Source: Sutcliffiella horikoshii (GTDB lineage: Bacteria; Bacillota; Bacilli; Bacillales; Bacillaceae_I). Taken from it: DNA of 64,000 bases. The DNA is taken from the NCBI RefSeq assembly GCF_020524325.1, contig NZ_JAIVKY010000002.1, forward strand, positions 372,001 through 436,000, given 5' to 3'. Below are positions 8,843 through 17,672 of the stretch, in pieces. The notes below the pieces were generated by a model. It saw only the letters and a list, made by a program, of their open reading frames with translations. It had not been told where the DNA came from and did not search any database. A program made the position numbers and the translations under genes. How positions within the stretch are numbered: position 1 is the stretch's first letter; every line of letters begins with the position of its first letter.

Positions 8843-9687
8843 TAATTGTATTCCCGGTTATTATATTTGATACTTCCGTTGCCTTTTTTGGAAGGCATTT
8901 TGTCAAATTGAACAGAACCATCAATAACTATTATCCCATTCCCTCTTACAAAGACATTCTCATTGAAATGACTTGCTCCAAATATATCTAAGGTCCCTTG
9001 TCCTGCAATATCAACGGATTTGCGAAAAACAACAGAACCATCAATCTCTAGTTTAGCCTGACCAGTTATCTTGATTAGCTCATCAATTACGAAACTACCA
9101 TTAAGATAGCAATACGTTTGTCCAGAGAGATGTATTTTTCCATTTTTACTGTTCAAGTCTAAGCAAGCTCTATCATTTCCACTAGTCGGAGGAGGTTGAA
9201 CTTCATCTTCATTGTCTCCACCATTCACAGGTTGACCTGTATACTTTAAACGATAAGTTTCAGCTTTCTCGTCTTTAGCATCATTTACATATGCTTCACT
9301 CATATAGTCAATTAATATGTAGTTAGAGTCCTCAGGGTCAAATCGAACTTCATTAATGTAACCTACTCGATACTTCATCGTTCCACTGTCTGTATCTAGC
9401 TGAATTAACTCCGCTTCATCTATCTTTTTTAAGGCGGACATAATTTCATCCGGATTTTTTGTTGTTGTCATGCCTCCAGCTGTAATATTTTTCGCTACAT
9501 CATTTCTAAAATAATGGATTCCCATCTCTGTTAAATTCTCGAGTTGAACATTTTCTTCTGTTTTTTGATTTTGAAGGGAGCTGCTCATAACGCTGTTAAT
9601 TAATGGCGGTGCTATCAAACCAATAACTACGATGGTAAGAAGAACAATTAGAATAGTATAGCCTTTATCATTCCTAACTACATTCAA
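8842..9687 (-). CDS. Pseudopilin-like protein with bactofilin-like C-terminal region
   Basis: The 281-aa protein starts at a TTG with GGGGG seven bases upstream. The N-terminus RNDKGYTILIVLLTIVVIGLIAPP is a class III (prepilin peptidase) signal: Gly then an aromatic residue and a hydrophobic helix. Position 5 of the mature part is Ile rather than the usual Glu, as in the tip pseudopilin GspK. After a variable middle, residues about 190-275 are short turns rich in G, I and V (ITGQAKLEIDGSVVF, IAGQGTLDIFGASHF, RGNGIIVIDGSVQF), which looks like a beta-solenoid resembling bactofilins. The probable role is as a minor pilin of the pilus encoded at 19869-28945. The function of the solenoid is unknown. 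Confidence 0.7.
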   Translation of the reverse strand: MNVVRNDKGYTILIVLLTIVVIGLIAPPLINSVMSSSLQNQKTEENVQLENLTEMGIHYFRNDVAKNITAGGMTTTKNPDEIMSALKKIDEAELIQLDTDSGTMKYRVGYINEVRFDPEDSNYILIDYMSEAYVNDAKDEKAETYRLKYTGQPVNGGDNEDEVQPPPTSGNDRACLDLNSKNGKIHLSGQTYCYLNGSFVIDELIKITGQAKLEIDGSVVFRKSVDIAGQGTLDIFGASHFNENVFVRGNGIIVIDGSVQFDKMPSKKGNGSIKYNNREYN

Positions 9688-9701
9688 CTTAAATCCCCCT
9701 T

Positions 9702-10211
9702 CTATTCAAACAGGTTTATATATTGATAGGTTTCATAAATAAATCTATCCTGGTTAGAATTATTCATAGATTGATATGTTTTGATATGTACACGATGCAG
9801 CCTTAAATCTGTTTCCTCTGCCGATTGACATATGGTAACATATGAGTAGTAAGTCCTATTATTTTGCGTAAAGAAAAGTTTTGTTAAATCTGGAGGGTAG
9901 GTTTGCCATTCATCTTGAGGGTCTTGATCTGCAATGTACGATACTAAAGAATGAGGTTCCGCATCACAGGAGTATGTATTGGCACTTATAACTGATTCTA
10001 TTGTACTACTTCCTTCGACATAATACAAAATTCTTTCTGAAATATTTACACCAACTAGATTATCCTCCTCTTTAACAGAAAAAAGCAATGCTTGTGAAAA
10101 AAAGCTTAAGAATGATAAAATTATGATACTTAATATGACAATTGATACCAATACCTCCAACAAAGTGAAACCACTGTCATTATTTATCTTTTCCCTAGTA
10201 AATTTCAACAT
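9702..10211 (-). CDS. Minor pseudopilin with class III signal
   Basis: The 169-aa protein begins MLKFTREKINNDSGFTLLEVLVSIVILSII. SG-FTLLEV is a textbook prepilin cleavage site with Glu at +5, followed by the N-terminal pilin helix. The rest is a small globular domain with two Cys (YSCDAE, VTICQS) that could form a disulfide. AGTAGG lies six bases before the ATG at 10211; an in-frame TTG at 10217 is less likely. It is upstream of, and 14 bp from, the 281-aa pseudopilin gene, so the two are probably co-transcribed. It is likely a PilV/GspI-like tip component. Confidence 0.78.
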   Translation of the reverse strand: MLKFTREKINNDSGFTLLEVLVSIVILSIIILSFLSFFSQALLFSVKEEDNLVGVNISERILYYVEGSSTIESVISANTYSCDAEPHSLVSYIADQDPQDEWQTYPPDLTKLFFTQNNRTYYSYVTICQSAEETDLRLHRVHIKTYQSMNNSNQDRFIYETYQYINLFE

Positions 10212-10258
10212 AACCAACCTACTGTTCTTTTAAAATTTGTGGATAAAGTGGTGAAAAA

Positions 10259-11500
10259 ATGAAAAAGTATCTTCAAAATGAGCGTGGCCTAACTCTAATA
10301 GAGTTGCTTGCAACCATTGTTATTGGGGCCATAGTTATTGGCCTTGCAACAAGTGTGTTTGTTTCTGCCGCTAAGCAAAATAAAACGACCTATGAGCACA
10401 ATGCCCTAAGACAAGAAGCTAATTTAATTATTACCAAATTGCGACAAATACATCAAGAGCCAGATTCAAATGAAGCGCCCTATTCTTACTCTTTATGTTA
10501 CGAATCTAATGAAAAAATTTATTTAGACACTACTTTAACTAATTCCTTAGGAAATGAAAACTATAAATTTAAAAATGTAGAATTCATTAATGCAGTTAAT
10601 ACCCCTGACTCATACAAAACAATTGAAAGCACAAATGATTGTATTAATAGTGTAGATATTTATTCTCCACTGTTGGTGAAATTCACACTAGTAAACAATC
10701 AAGGCCAAGAATTTGATATGAATACAGCTATTGCGAGGATTACACCCCTTGATGAAGTTTTAAGGGAGTGGGAAGAAAATGAAGAAGAGCTTCCGGGTGA
10801 AGTGCCAAACCCTAGTGAAACAACAGAGCAAGTAGTGTTTCAGGAAATTGACAATGATGATTTTACACAATATAAAGAGTTATCTAATGGTGACTTAAAT
10901 AGTTGTAAATACGACGATACAAACCATAATTATAAAGACAACGGAACTCTTAACTTTCCACCAAATAAAGAGGGGAAATGTGGTAGCTTTCCTAAGAGCT
11001 TATTTGTGGAAAATTTAGAACTATCTTCGGGGACTCTGGACATATCGGAAAGTTTTTATAATAAAGGGAAAACAGTACTTCAAGAAAGTTCCACACTAAA
11101 CGTCTTCTCTAACGCTAGACTTTCAGGAGACCTAGAACTAAAAAAAGATGCTTCACTAATCATCGGAAATAGATTACAAGCTTCTAAAACTACATTAGAG
11201 TCAAAGTCCGACATCTATGTAGGTGATTCTGCAAGATTCACGAGTGATCTAATATTAAAAAGCAACACGGAACTTTATGTAGAAAACAACTTATTCGCTC
11301 AAAAGATCACTCTCGCTAATGGAGCCAAAATAATAGTAGGGAATGCTGGAATTTTTGAAAAGCCTATTACAATGAATAACGGTAGTATTTGTGTGGAAGG
11401 AAGAGCTTCATTCTCCTTTGAACCTGAACCGGTTGTTGTTTATGCTGACTCTTGTACAAATCCTGCCCTGAATAAAATCACTGTAGTAAATAAGCCTTGA
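10259..11500 (+). CDS. Pseudopilin with long bactofilin-like C-terminal region
   Basis: The 413-aa protein starts MKKYLQNERGLTLIELLATIVIGAIVIGLATS, a canonical prepilin leader (RG-LTLIE, Glu at +5). Residues about 165-230 are acidic linker. From about residue 245 a repeated pattern of roughly 14-20 residues (LELSSGTLDISESF, LKKDASLIIGNRL, LESKSDIYVGDSARF, LKSNTELYVENNLF, LANGAKIIVGNAG) indicates a beta-solenoid related in style to bactofilins. It is divergent from the 169-aa pseudopilin gene, with only 47 bp between the starts. The DNA is more AT-rich than the backbone, which suggests acquisition or relaxed selection. Confidence 0.72.
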   Translation: MKKYLQNERGLTLIELLATIVIGAIVIGLATSVFVSAAKQNKTTYEHNALRQEANLIITKLRQIHQEPDSNEAPYSYSLCYESNEKIYLDTTLTNSLGNENYKFKNVEFINAVNTPDSYKTIESTNDCINSVDIYSPLLVKFTLVNNQGQEFDMNTAIARITPLDEVLREWEENEEELPGEVPNPSETTEQVVFQEIDNDDFTQYKELSNGDLNSCKYDDTNHNYKDNGTLNFPPNKEGKCGSFPKSLFVENLELSSGTLDISESFYNKGKTVLQESSTLNVFSNARLSGDLELKKDASLIIGNRLQASKTTLESKSDIYVGDSARFTSDLILKSNTELYVENNLFAQKITLANGAKIIVGNAGIFEKPITMNNGSICVEGRASFSFEPEPVVVYADSCTNPALNKITVVNKP

Positions 11501-11504
11501 GGAA

Positions 11505-11531
11505 AAGCTAGCTCATTATTTGAGCTAGCTT
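11505..11531. terminator. Terminator between convergent pseudopilin and GDPD genes
   Basis: An 11-bp stem AAGCTAGCTCA / TGAGCTAGCTT with a 5-nt loop lies between the two stop codons. T-rich sequence is present on both sides, so it may serve both strands. Confidence 0.7.
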
Positions 11532-11535
11532 CGAT

Positions 11536-12513
11536 TTATTTAACATTCACTACTTCAATCCGATTCGTCCAAATATACCCCGAAAAGTTATCCGGAACTC
11601 TCTCCATATCCTCCTCTGAATCAAACCCATCAGAAAATCCACCATCACCTGCAACAATGATTACCCTTGTATCCACTTTATCCATTCGCTGCTGAAATTT
11701 GCCTGACCAGCCCCATAAAAACGGTCCTATTTTTTCAGGAATATGCAGCTGGGTTTCTTCACAGGCTTCCGGAACATAGCCTGTCCAACCGATGGCGATA
11801 TATGGAATTAGACAGCTTTTCATTGTACCTTTGGACATCACCCTCATATCAGGCATCTCTTCTTTAAGACTATTAATAGGCTGATTCCCACCATAAACGG
11901 CTAAGCTCTCCATATTCCTTTGAGGATTGCTTTTTATATAATCTGCCAGTAAAACACCTTCTTCTGGGTCATCGCTTTTTATATGAATCAGAAGTTCCTT
12001 ATCAGGGAATTGTTCCAACACTTCCCCGAGCGTCGGAATAAAACCCTTCCCTTTTCCACGTAAAGGATATGTCTTTCCGCCATCAGCAGTATAACCATAT
12101 CCTACGTCCAATTGACGCAGTTCTTCCATCGTATGTTCTCGGGTCACTCCTTCTCCGTCTGTTCTACACTCCAATGTCCAGTCATGAAAAACGGCGAACT
12201 CCCCGTCTGTTGTAGGATGCACGTCCAGCTCCACCACATCTGCTCCAAGTCGGAAAGCTTCTTCCATCGATGCAATCGTGTTTTCGATATAAGAATGCTC
12301 AGGTTCATAAATTCTCTCCGCTGTACAAGAGTCCCACTTTATTCCGTCCATTGAAAATGTTTGATGAACACCCCTATGAGCCAGTAGCTTAGGATCACTA
12401 TTCTCCTTATCCATAAAAAGTGAGGTGTTATTCAAGAACATAAAACCAATCAATAAAATCATGCCTATGCCAATATATTTGAATGTCTTTTTAATTTTTT
12501 TCAATTTCCTCAT
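11536..12513 (-). CDS. Membrane-anchored glycerophosphodiester phosphodiesterase
   Basis: This protein of about 325 aa has an N-terminal membrane anchor (YIGIGMILLIGFMFL) and a GDPD TIM-barrel. The catalytic and metal residues appear in LLAHRGV, ENTIASMEEAFRLGADVVELDVHPTTDGEFAVFHD and IHIKS. It should hydrolyse glycerophosphodiesters to glycerol-3-phosphate outside the membrane. The start is uncertain: the ATG at 12513 lies two bases after AAGGGG, and an in-frame TTG at 12528 has no obvious ribosome-binding site. B. subtilis has minD directly next to spoIVFA, so this gene belongs to the insertion. Confidence 0.85.
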   Translation of the reverse strand: MRKLKKIKKTFKYIGIGMILLIGFMFLNNTSLFMDKENSDPKLLAHRGVHQTFSMDGIKWDSCTAERIYEPEHSYIENTIASMEEAFRLGADVVELDVHPTTDGEFAVFHDWTLECRTDGEGVTREHTMEELRQLDVGYGYTADGGKTYPLRGKGKGFIPTLGEVLEQFPDKELLIHIKSDDPEEGVLLADYIKSNPQRNMESLAVYGGNQPINSLKEEMPDMRVMSKGTMKSCLIPYIAIGWTGYVPEACEETQLHIPEKIGPFLWGWSGKFQQRMDKVDTRVIIVAGDGGFSDGFDSEEDMERVPDNFSGYIWTNRIEVVNVK

Positions 12514-12534
12514 GACCCCTTTTCCCAAAACAAA

Positions 12535-12562
12535 ACCGCCCCTAAAATAGGAGACGGCCTCA
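12535..12562 (-). terminator. Terminator of the mre-min operon
   Basis: On the minus strand, after the minD stop, CCG-T-CTCCTA pairs with TAGGGGCGG (one bulged T) and is followed by TTTTGTTTT. Confidence 0.75.
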
Positions 12563-12570
12563 TCATTTCC

Positions 12571-13371
12571 TTAGCGTACACCAAAGAATTTTTTAATTTT
12601 AAACATAACTCCCTTATTCTCATCTTCAAGGGATTGAAGTGGAACGGATTCACCTAGGATTCGTCTTGCGATGTTGCGATAGGCAATGGACGCTCTACTT
12701 GTTGTATCCATAACGATTGGTTCACCGCTGTTGGAAGCGCGGATGACACTGTCATCGTCTGCTACAATTCCGATGATATCAATTGCTAGGATGGATACAA
12801 TTTCATCTACATCTAGCATCTCACCGTTCTTCACCATGTGGTTACGAATACGGTTGACGACAAGTCTTGGTGGTTCCATGTTTTCTTCTTTTTCAAGCAG
12901 GCCGATAATACGGTCTGCATCTCTAACAGAAGAAACTTCAGGCGTGGTCACGACAATGGCTTTGTCTGCGCCGGCAATGGCGTTTTGGAAGCCTTGTTCG
13001 ATTCCTGCAGGACAATCTATAATAATATAATCATAGTCTTGCTTTAACTCTGCAACGAGTTTCTTCATCTGTTCAGGCTTTACTGCCGACTTGTCACTCG
13101 TCTGAGCGGCAGGCAGGAGCTTTAAGCATTCAAAGCGTTTATCATTGATTAAAGCTTGGTGCGTTTTACAACGTCCTTCGATCACGTCCACCAAGTCATA
13201 GATAATACGGTTTTCAAGCCCCATGACAACATCGAGGTTGCGAAGCCCGATATCTGTATCTACTAAACATACCCTTTTTCCTTGTAAGGCAAGAGCCGTC
13301 CCGATATTTGCAGATGTTGTTGTCTTGCCTACTCCACCTTTACCAGAAGTAATTACGATAGCCTCTCCCAC
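12571..13371 (-). CDS. minD: Septum-site-determining ATPase MinD
   Basis: The 266-aa protein has the deviant Walker A GKGGVGKTTTSANIG at residues 10-24, IIIDCPAGIE (Walker B region), and a C-terminal amphipathic membrane-targeting helix (MFKIKKFFGV). MinD recruits MinC to the membrane and blocks polar division; in Bacillus it is positioned by DivIVA/MinJ. Translation starts at a GTG (13371) with AGGAG upstream, 3 bp after minC. It is the last gene of the mreBCD-minCD operon. Confidence 0.97.
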   Translation of the reverse strand: MGEAIVITSGKGGVGKTTTSANIGTALALQGKRVCLVDTDIGLRNLDVVMGLENRIIYDLVDVIEGRCKTHQALINDKRFECLKLLPAAQTSDKSAVKPEQMKKLVAELKQDYDYIIIDCPAGIEQGFQNAIAGADKAIVVTTPEVSSVRDADRIIGLLEKEENMEPPRLVVNRIRNHMVKNGEMLDVDEIVSILAIDIIGIVADDDSVIRASNSGEPIVMDTTSRASIAYRNIARRILGESVPLQSLEDENKGVMFKIKKFFGVR

Positions 13372-13374
13372 TTG

Positions 13375-14061
13375 TTACATTCTCCTTTCAAGCCGTGTTA
13401 ACATCGGTCTTAGTTGTGAAAGCAATTGTAAGCGGTCTATGACAATTTGATCTGAATCATTTATATAGGCGCACTCCATTTCACTGCTTCCTTCTAGTTG
13501 CTCACTTAAATCTGGAGCGCGGTTTATCGTGTTATCGATAGAAAGCAAGGTTGGCTTCATCAAGCTCGCTGCAATGACGGCATCTTTTTTACCTTGAAGC
13601 CCGGCATATGCGCTGCCGCGTAATGCACCAAGGATAAAGATATTGCCGCCTGCCTTCACTGTTCCACCGGGATTGACATCGCCAATAAGAAGAAGGTCAC
13701 CCTCTACCTCCAGGACTTGACCTGAACGAATCATTCGTGCAACAGGAACGATTTCTGATTCCTTTTTCCACTGAATGGCCTGTTCTTTTGTGACGACATT
13801 GCTTTCGATATCTTCCACGATAAAGTTTTTCTTGCTTCGTATTACATCTCGCAGTTTTTCCTGCTGCTTATTGGTTAGAAAACGATTCCCGACTTTTAAT
13901 CGTACTCCAAGGAGCGGGGTTTCGTCTGGATTGCTATTCGACGTTAGTTTTGCTTCTATTTCAGCTAAAAGCTCTTGAAATGAGCATGTATCATCGAGAT
14001 GCAGGGTTAGCCCCTCTTTTGTGCCCTTAATGGTTACATACTGTTGTTTTTGTCTATTCAC
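13375..14061 (-). CDS. minC: Septum-site-determining protein MinC
   Basis: The 228-aa protein inhibits FtsZ ring formation with MinD. The N-terminal domain starts [20 protein letters not shown]. The C-terminal right-handed beta-helix domain contains [39 protein letters not shown] longer frame to an ATG at 14094 exists, but the GTG at 14061 has GAGGTG six bases upstream and yields the standard length (226 aa in B. subtilis), so it is preferred. Confidence 0.94.
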   Translation of the reverse strand: MNRQKQQYVTIKGTKEGLTLHLDDTCSFQELLAEIEAKLTSNSNPDETPLLGVRLKVGNRFLTNKQQEKLRDVIRSKKNFIVEDIESNVVTKEQAIQWKKESEIVPVARMIRSGQVLEVEGDLLLIGDVNPGGTVKAGGNIFILGALRGSAYAGLQGKKDAVIAASLMKPTLLSIDNTINRAPDLSEQLEGSSEMECAYINDSDQIVIDRLQLLSQLRPMLTRLERRM

Positions 14062-14162
14062 GACGTTCACCTCAACAAGTATATAATTCGACATCGTCCT
14101 TCTATTTCCTTTTTCCTATACTCATAAAATAAAAAAAGATTGCTAGAATTAGTATGTATTGG

Positions 14163-14196
14163 AAAAGCCCGTCCCTTTGAATGGGGATGGGGCTTT
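14163..14196 (-). terminator. Hairpin between mreD and minC (possible attenuator)
   Basis: On the minus strand AAAGCCC-CA-TCCC pairs with GGGA-CGGGCTTTT. It sits in the 229-bp mreD-minC gap, so mreBCD and minCD may be partly separated. No other feature is clear in this gap. Confidence 0.5.
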
Positions 14197-14290
14197 AATA
14201 GGAAACTTACAAAATTTATATTATCCCTTGTAACTCCTGTAGATTTCCGTTCCAGGGGTATTCTTTTAAACTTAAAAATCACTTACAAAA

Positions 14291-14815
14291 TTAAGTCAAC
14301 TCATCTTTCTGCTCGATTGCTAGGCGTTCCATGAACAGTTTGATTGGGAAGAGCAGGAACAATGCGATGATGGCATTGAAGATGAGTGTTGGTATCATGC
14401 GTATGGATAGGAAGTCGGAATGTGTCAGTTCGGTCGTTCCGATAAGGGAGTGAATGCCAAAAACAAGATGCTCTGTTATGGAGATGGAAACCAAGACCAT
14501 CAGGAAAGAGATCAAGTAGTTTGTATTCACAAAACGTAAGATACTAGACACAATGTAAACCGATATTCCGAAAGCAAACAGATAGACACCTAGTATTTCT
14601 GTGTAGACTATATCGTACAAAAAGCCGAAAAGCATCGCGCATATTAAACCTACATACGGACTTGTATAGATGGCACATAAAGCGATGACAATCAGCATAT
14701 ACCTTGGCACGATAATCCAGTTTTCATTGAAACTATGCAGTCCAAAGAAGTCGACACTTATACTTTCCAGGATAAACAAGAAAAGAAGCAGGGCGGGTAA
14801 GACGTATTTTCTCAC
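14291..14815 (-). CDS. mreD: Rod shape-determining protein MreD
   Basis: The 174-aa protein is almost entirely hydrophobic, with about five to six membrane helices and little loop sequence, typical of MreD. It scaffolds the elongasome with MreC. It starts at a GTG that overlaps the mreC stop (GTGA), which means translational coupling. The family is recognised by topology, length and position rather than by motif. Confidence 0.92.
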   Translation of the reverse strand: MRKYVLPALLLFLFILESISVDFFGLHSFNENWIIVPRYMLIVIALCAIYTSPYVGLICAMLFGFLYDIVYTEILGVYLFAFGISVYIVSSILRFVNTNYLISFLMVLVSISITEHLVFGIHSLIGTTELTHSDFLSIRMIPTLIFNAIIALFLLFPIKLFMERLAIEQKDELT

Positions 14816-15702
14816 TCAGAGCCCCCCTCTTCAGTTGCTTCTTCTGTTTCTCCTGGTTCTTCAGCGGAAATTATTGTGCGTTTGACAATCATAACTTGGT
14901 TGATGTCATAGAAATCAGCTGCAGGCTTCACATAGGCCATTTGCGTTAAACCATACTCATCTGCCACTACTTCAGTTACTTCTCCGATCATCAATCCTTC
15001 AGGGAATACACCGCCAAGACCTGAGGACAGCACGGTCTCTCCTTCTTTTACTTCCGCTTGGTGAGGAATCCGTTTCAATAACAGGGCTCCCTTTTCTTCG
15101 TCATATCCTTCGATCAATCCGAAGATATCTTCTTCTCCTTGTATGTATGCAGAGATTCGATTCTTAGGATCCAATGAACTCAACAATTGGACAGTGGAAG
15201 TGAAAGCATTGGCCTGCTTGATTTTACCGATCAATCCGCCTGATGTGATGACGGCCATATCTTTTTCCACGCCATTTTGCTTACCTTTATTCAGTGTGAT
15301 TTGTTCGACCCATTGGTCTGGGTTTCTGCCAATCACTGTAGCAGGTTTTGGTTCATAATCGCTCAGTGAATCAAGCTCGCCGATCACTTCGCGAAATTCT
15401 TCATTTTCTTGTTCTAGCTTCTGGACTTTCGTTTCTAAGAGAGCATATTCTTCTAGTCTAGCACGCAGCACTTTATTCTCTTCATACGTATCCTTTAGAT
15501 ATCCTACATTATCAAAGAAACCCGCGACAACATGTGCGGGTCTATAAAAGATAGATTGGACAAAGCCTGTCGTGTCTTTAACAAACTGTTCAGGCCATGT
15601 CAAATCGTCCCGTTCTTTTAAAGAGAAACCAATCAATGCCACCAGAAAAATTAAGCTCACCAACAAAATAATCAACCTTTTATTGAGGAAAAATTGTGGC
15701 AT
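14812..15702 (-). CDS. mreC: Rod shape-determining protein MreC
   Basis: The 296-aa protein has a single N-terminal membrane helix (LIILLVSLIFLVALIGFSL), a coiled coil at about residues 70-105 (EENKVLRARLEEYALLETKVQKLEQENEEF) and the two beta-barrel periplasmic-type domains of MreC (VIGRNPDQWVEQITLNKGKQNGV, GLIGKIKQ). The acidic tail (EEPGETEEATEEGGSE) is low complexity. It sits 15 bp from mreB and overlaps mreD. Confidence 0.95.
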   Translation of the reverse strand: MPQFFLNKRLIILLVSLIFLVALIGFSLKERDDLTWPEQFVKDTTGFVQSIFYRPAHVVAGFFDNVGYLKDTYEENKVLRARLEEYALLETKVQKLEQENEEFREVIGELDSLSDYEPKPATVIGRNPDQWVEQITLNKGKQNGVEKDMAVITSGGLIGKIKQANAFTSTVQLLSSLDPKNRISAYIQGEEDIFGLIEGYDEEKGALLLKRIPHQAEVKEGETVLSSGLGGVFPEGLMIGEVTEVVADEYGLTQMAYVKPAADFYDINQVMIVKRTIISAEEPGETEEATEEGGSE

Positions 15703-15716
15703 GACTTAACACCTAC

Positions 15717-16733
15717 TTAGCGATAATCTCTTGATTTCTTTTTAAACTCATCAATATAATCTAATGCTTTGCCTGTTCCGATAGCAACACAATCCAATGG
15801 ATTTTCAGCAATAATAACCGGCATTTTCGTTTCTTCACTAATTACTTTATCTAAGTTGCGAAGTAAAGCTCCGCCACCAGTTAGGACAATTCCACGGTCC
15901 ATAATGTCAGATGCTAATTCTGGTGGAGTACGCTCTAATGTTGCTTTAACAGAATCTACAATAGCAGTTACTGTATCCTTTAGCGCTTCTCCAACTTCCT
16001 TAGCTGTGATTTCAACCGTTTTTGGTAAACCTGTTAACAGGTCACGTCCACGGATATCCATCGGTTCAATACCTTCTGGATCTCCTGCAGATCCAACTTC
16101 AAGTTTCAACGCTTCCGCTGTACGTTCCCCGATCATCAGGTTGTAGTTTTTACGGATATAAGCGATGATCGCATCATCCATTTCATCACCAGCAACACGG
16201 ATGGACTGGCTGGTAACAATTCCACCTAGGGAAATGATCGCAACTTCTGTCGTACCGCCACCGATATCTACTACCATGCTTCCCGTTGGTTCCCAAACCG
16301 GAAGATTCGCACCGATTGCTGCTGCAAAAGGCTCTTCGATAGGGTATGCGTCACGCGCACCTGCTTGGCGAGTCGCATCAATTACAGCTCTTTCTTCAAC
16401 TGCTGTAATGCCTGATGGTACACATACCATCACATAAGGCTTGCGGGAAAAGGAGCTTTTGTTTTTTAACGCTTGTTTAATATAATATTTCATCATCGTT
16501 GCCGTTGTTTCGTAATCAGCAATAACTCCATCTTTCATCGGACGTAATGCGACAACATTCCCCGGCGTACGACCGATCATGTTCTTTGCATCGTTCCCGA
16601 CAGCAACAATGGATCTTGTGTCAGTTTGCAGCGCCACAACAGACGGCTCACGGACTACAATCCCTTTTCCTTTAATAAAAACTAATGTATTGGCTGTTCC
16701 CAAGTCAATACCAAGATCTCTCGTTCCAAACAT
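15717..16733 (-). CDS. mreB: Rod shape-determining actin homologue MreB
   Basis: The 338-aa protein has all the actin-fold ATP motifs: phosphate-1 DLGTANTLV, phosphate-2 [15 protein letters not shown] and the adenosine loop [12 protein letters not shown]. It forms membrane-bound filaments that organise cylindrical wall synthesis. The N-terminal [12 protein letters not shown] segment and length fit MreB. It is the first gene of the mreBCD-minCD operon. The 193-bp gap to radC is AT-rich and probably holds its promoter, but no convincing -35/-10 pair could be fixed. Confidence 0.96.
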   Translation of the reverse strand: MFGTRDLGIDLGTANTLVFIKGKGIVVREPSVVALQTDTRSIVAVGNDAKNMIGRTPGNVVALRPMKDGVIADYETTATMMKYYIKQALKNKSSFSRKPYVMVCVPSGITAVEERAVIDATRQAGARDAYPIEEPFAAAIGANLPVWEPTGSMVVDIGGGTTEVAIISLGGIVTSQSIRVAGDEMDDAIIAYIRKNYNLMIGERTAEALKLEVGSAGDPEGIEPMDIRGRDLLTGLPKTVEITAKEVGEALKDTVTAIVDSVKATLERTPPELASDIMDRGIVLTGGGALLRNLDKVISEETKMPVIIAENPLDCVAIGTGKALDYIDEFKKKSRDYR

Positions 16734-16926
16734 ATAAGTGTATCTCCCTTTCTGATACTAATGCGTAATAGTGGTAAATGAAAAGTGATTAAACGGACGA
16801 AGCATGCCCTTATATTTTCATTAACATGTGGATAACGTTTATTGTAGAAAGTTGATGGATTAAGAAGGTTGTCCTTCCAAACTCATGAGTAATATTATAG
16901 CGTAGGATGTCAAAAAAGCATAGTAC

Positions 16927-17625
16927 TTACACGTAGCCTTTTTCTTTCAAACTGATGAACTTCTGATCGCCAATGATTAAATGGTCCAAAAGCTCTATGC
17001 CGATAAGCTTTCCGCACTCACTCAATCGTTTTGTCACATCTATGTCCTCACGACTAGGAGCTGGGTCACCTGATGGATGGTTATGGATACAAATGAAGGA
17101 TGCTGCAGAACGCCGGAAAGCTTCCTTGAACACCTCGCGCGGATGCACAATGCTCGCATTCAAACTTCCAATGAATACGGTCTGTTGATGGAGAACCTGG
17201 TTTTTTGTATTCAAGTAAAGGCAGACGAAATGCTCTTGTGATAAAAAGCGCATGTCTTCCATGACAAAATTAGCTGCATCTTCAGGTGATCGGATGACAT
17301 ACCTGTCCTCATATTGCAAACGGTGTATTCTTCTCCCAAGCTCCACCGCTGCCATTAATTGGACAGCCTTCACCTTCCCTATTCCTTTTGTATCCGTAAT
17401 CTCTTCAATAGAAGCGTCCTTTAGCAATCTCAGGCCTTCAAAGTTTACTAATAACTTGTTTGCCAGTTGCAGAACCGATTCCTCTTTCGAACCTGTACGA
17501 AGCAGGATTGCTAATAGTTCATGATTGGACAGGCTTTTTGGCCCATCCTGAACCATTCTTTCTCTTGGCCGTTGATCTTCTGGGTAATCTTTAATCATTA
17601 GTGCAGTGGTTTTAGTGGATTCCAA
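16927..17625 (-). CDS. radC: RadC family JAB/MPN domain protein
   Basis: This protein of about 232 aa has an N-terminal helix-hairpin-helix region (ITDTKGIGKVKAVQLMAAVELGRRI) and a JAMM metalloprotease-like domain with HNHPSGDPAPSREDI. The RadC name is historical; its role in DNA repair is not established. A longer frame begins at an ATG at 17664 that has no ribosome-binding site. The TTG at 17625 has AGGAGG nine bases upstream and gives the length of B. subtilis RadC (231 aa). Confidence 0.92.
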   Translation of the reverse strand: MESTKTTALMIKDYPEDQRPRERMVQDGPKSLSNHELLAILLRTGSKEESVLQLANKLLVNFEGLRLLKDASIEEITDTKGIGKVKAVQLMAAVELGRRIHRLQYEDRYVIRSPEDAANFVMEDMRFLSQEHFVCLYLNTKNQVLHQQTVFIGSLNASIVHPREVFKEAFRRSAASFICIHNHPSGDPAPSREDIDVTKRLSECGKLIGIELLDHLIIGDQKFISLKEKGYV

Positions 17626-17672
17626 TTCTTTCTTCCTCCTCTTATTATGCGGAGGGTCATGCAACGGCCATT

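Noticed and set aside
14062-14094. Longer MinC from an ATG at 14094
   Set aside because: The GTG at 14061 has GAGGTG at six bases and gives the conserved N-terminus and length.
17626-17664. Longer RadC from an ATG at 17664
   Set aside because: There is no ribosome-binding site upstream, whereas AGGAGG lies correctly before the TTG at 17625.
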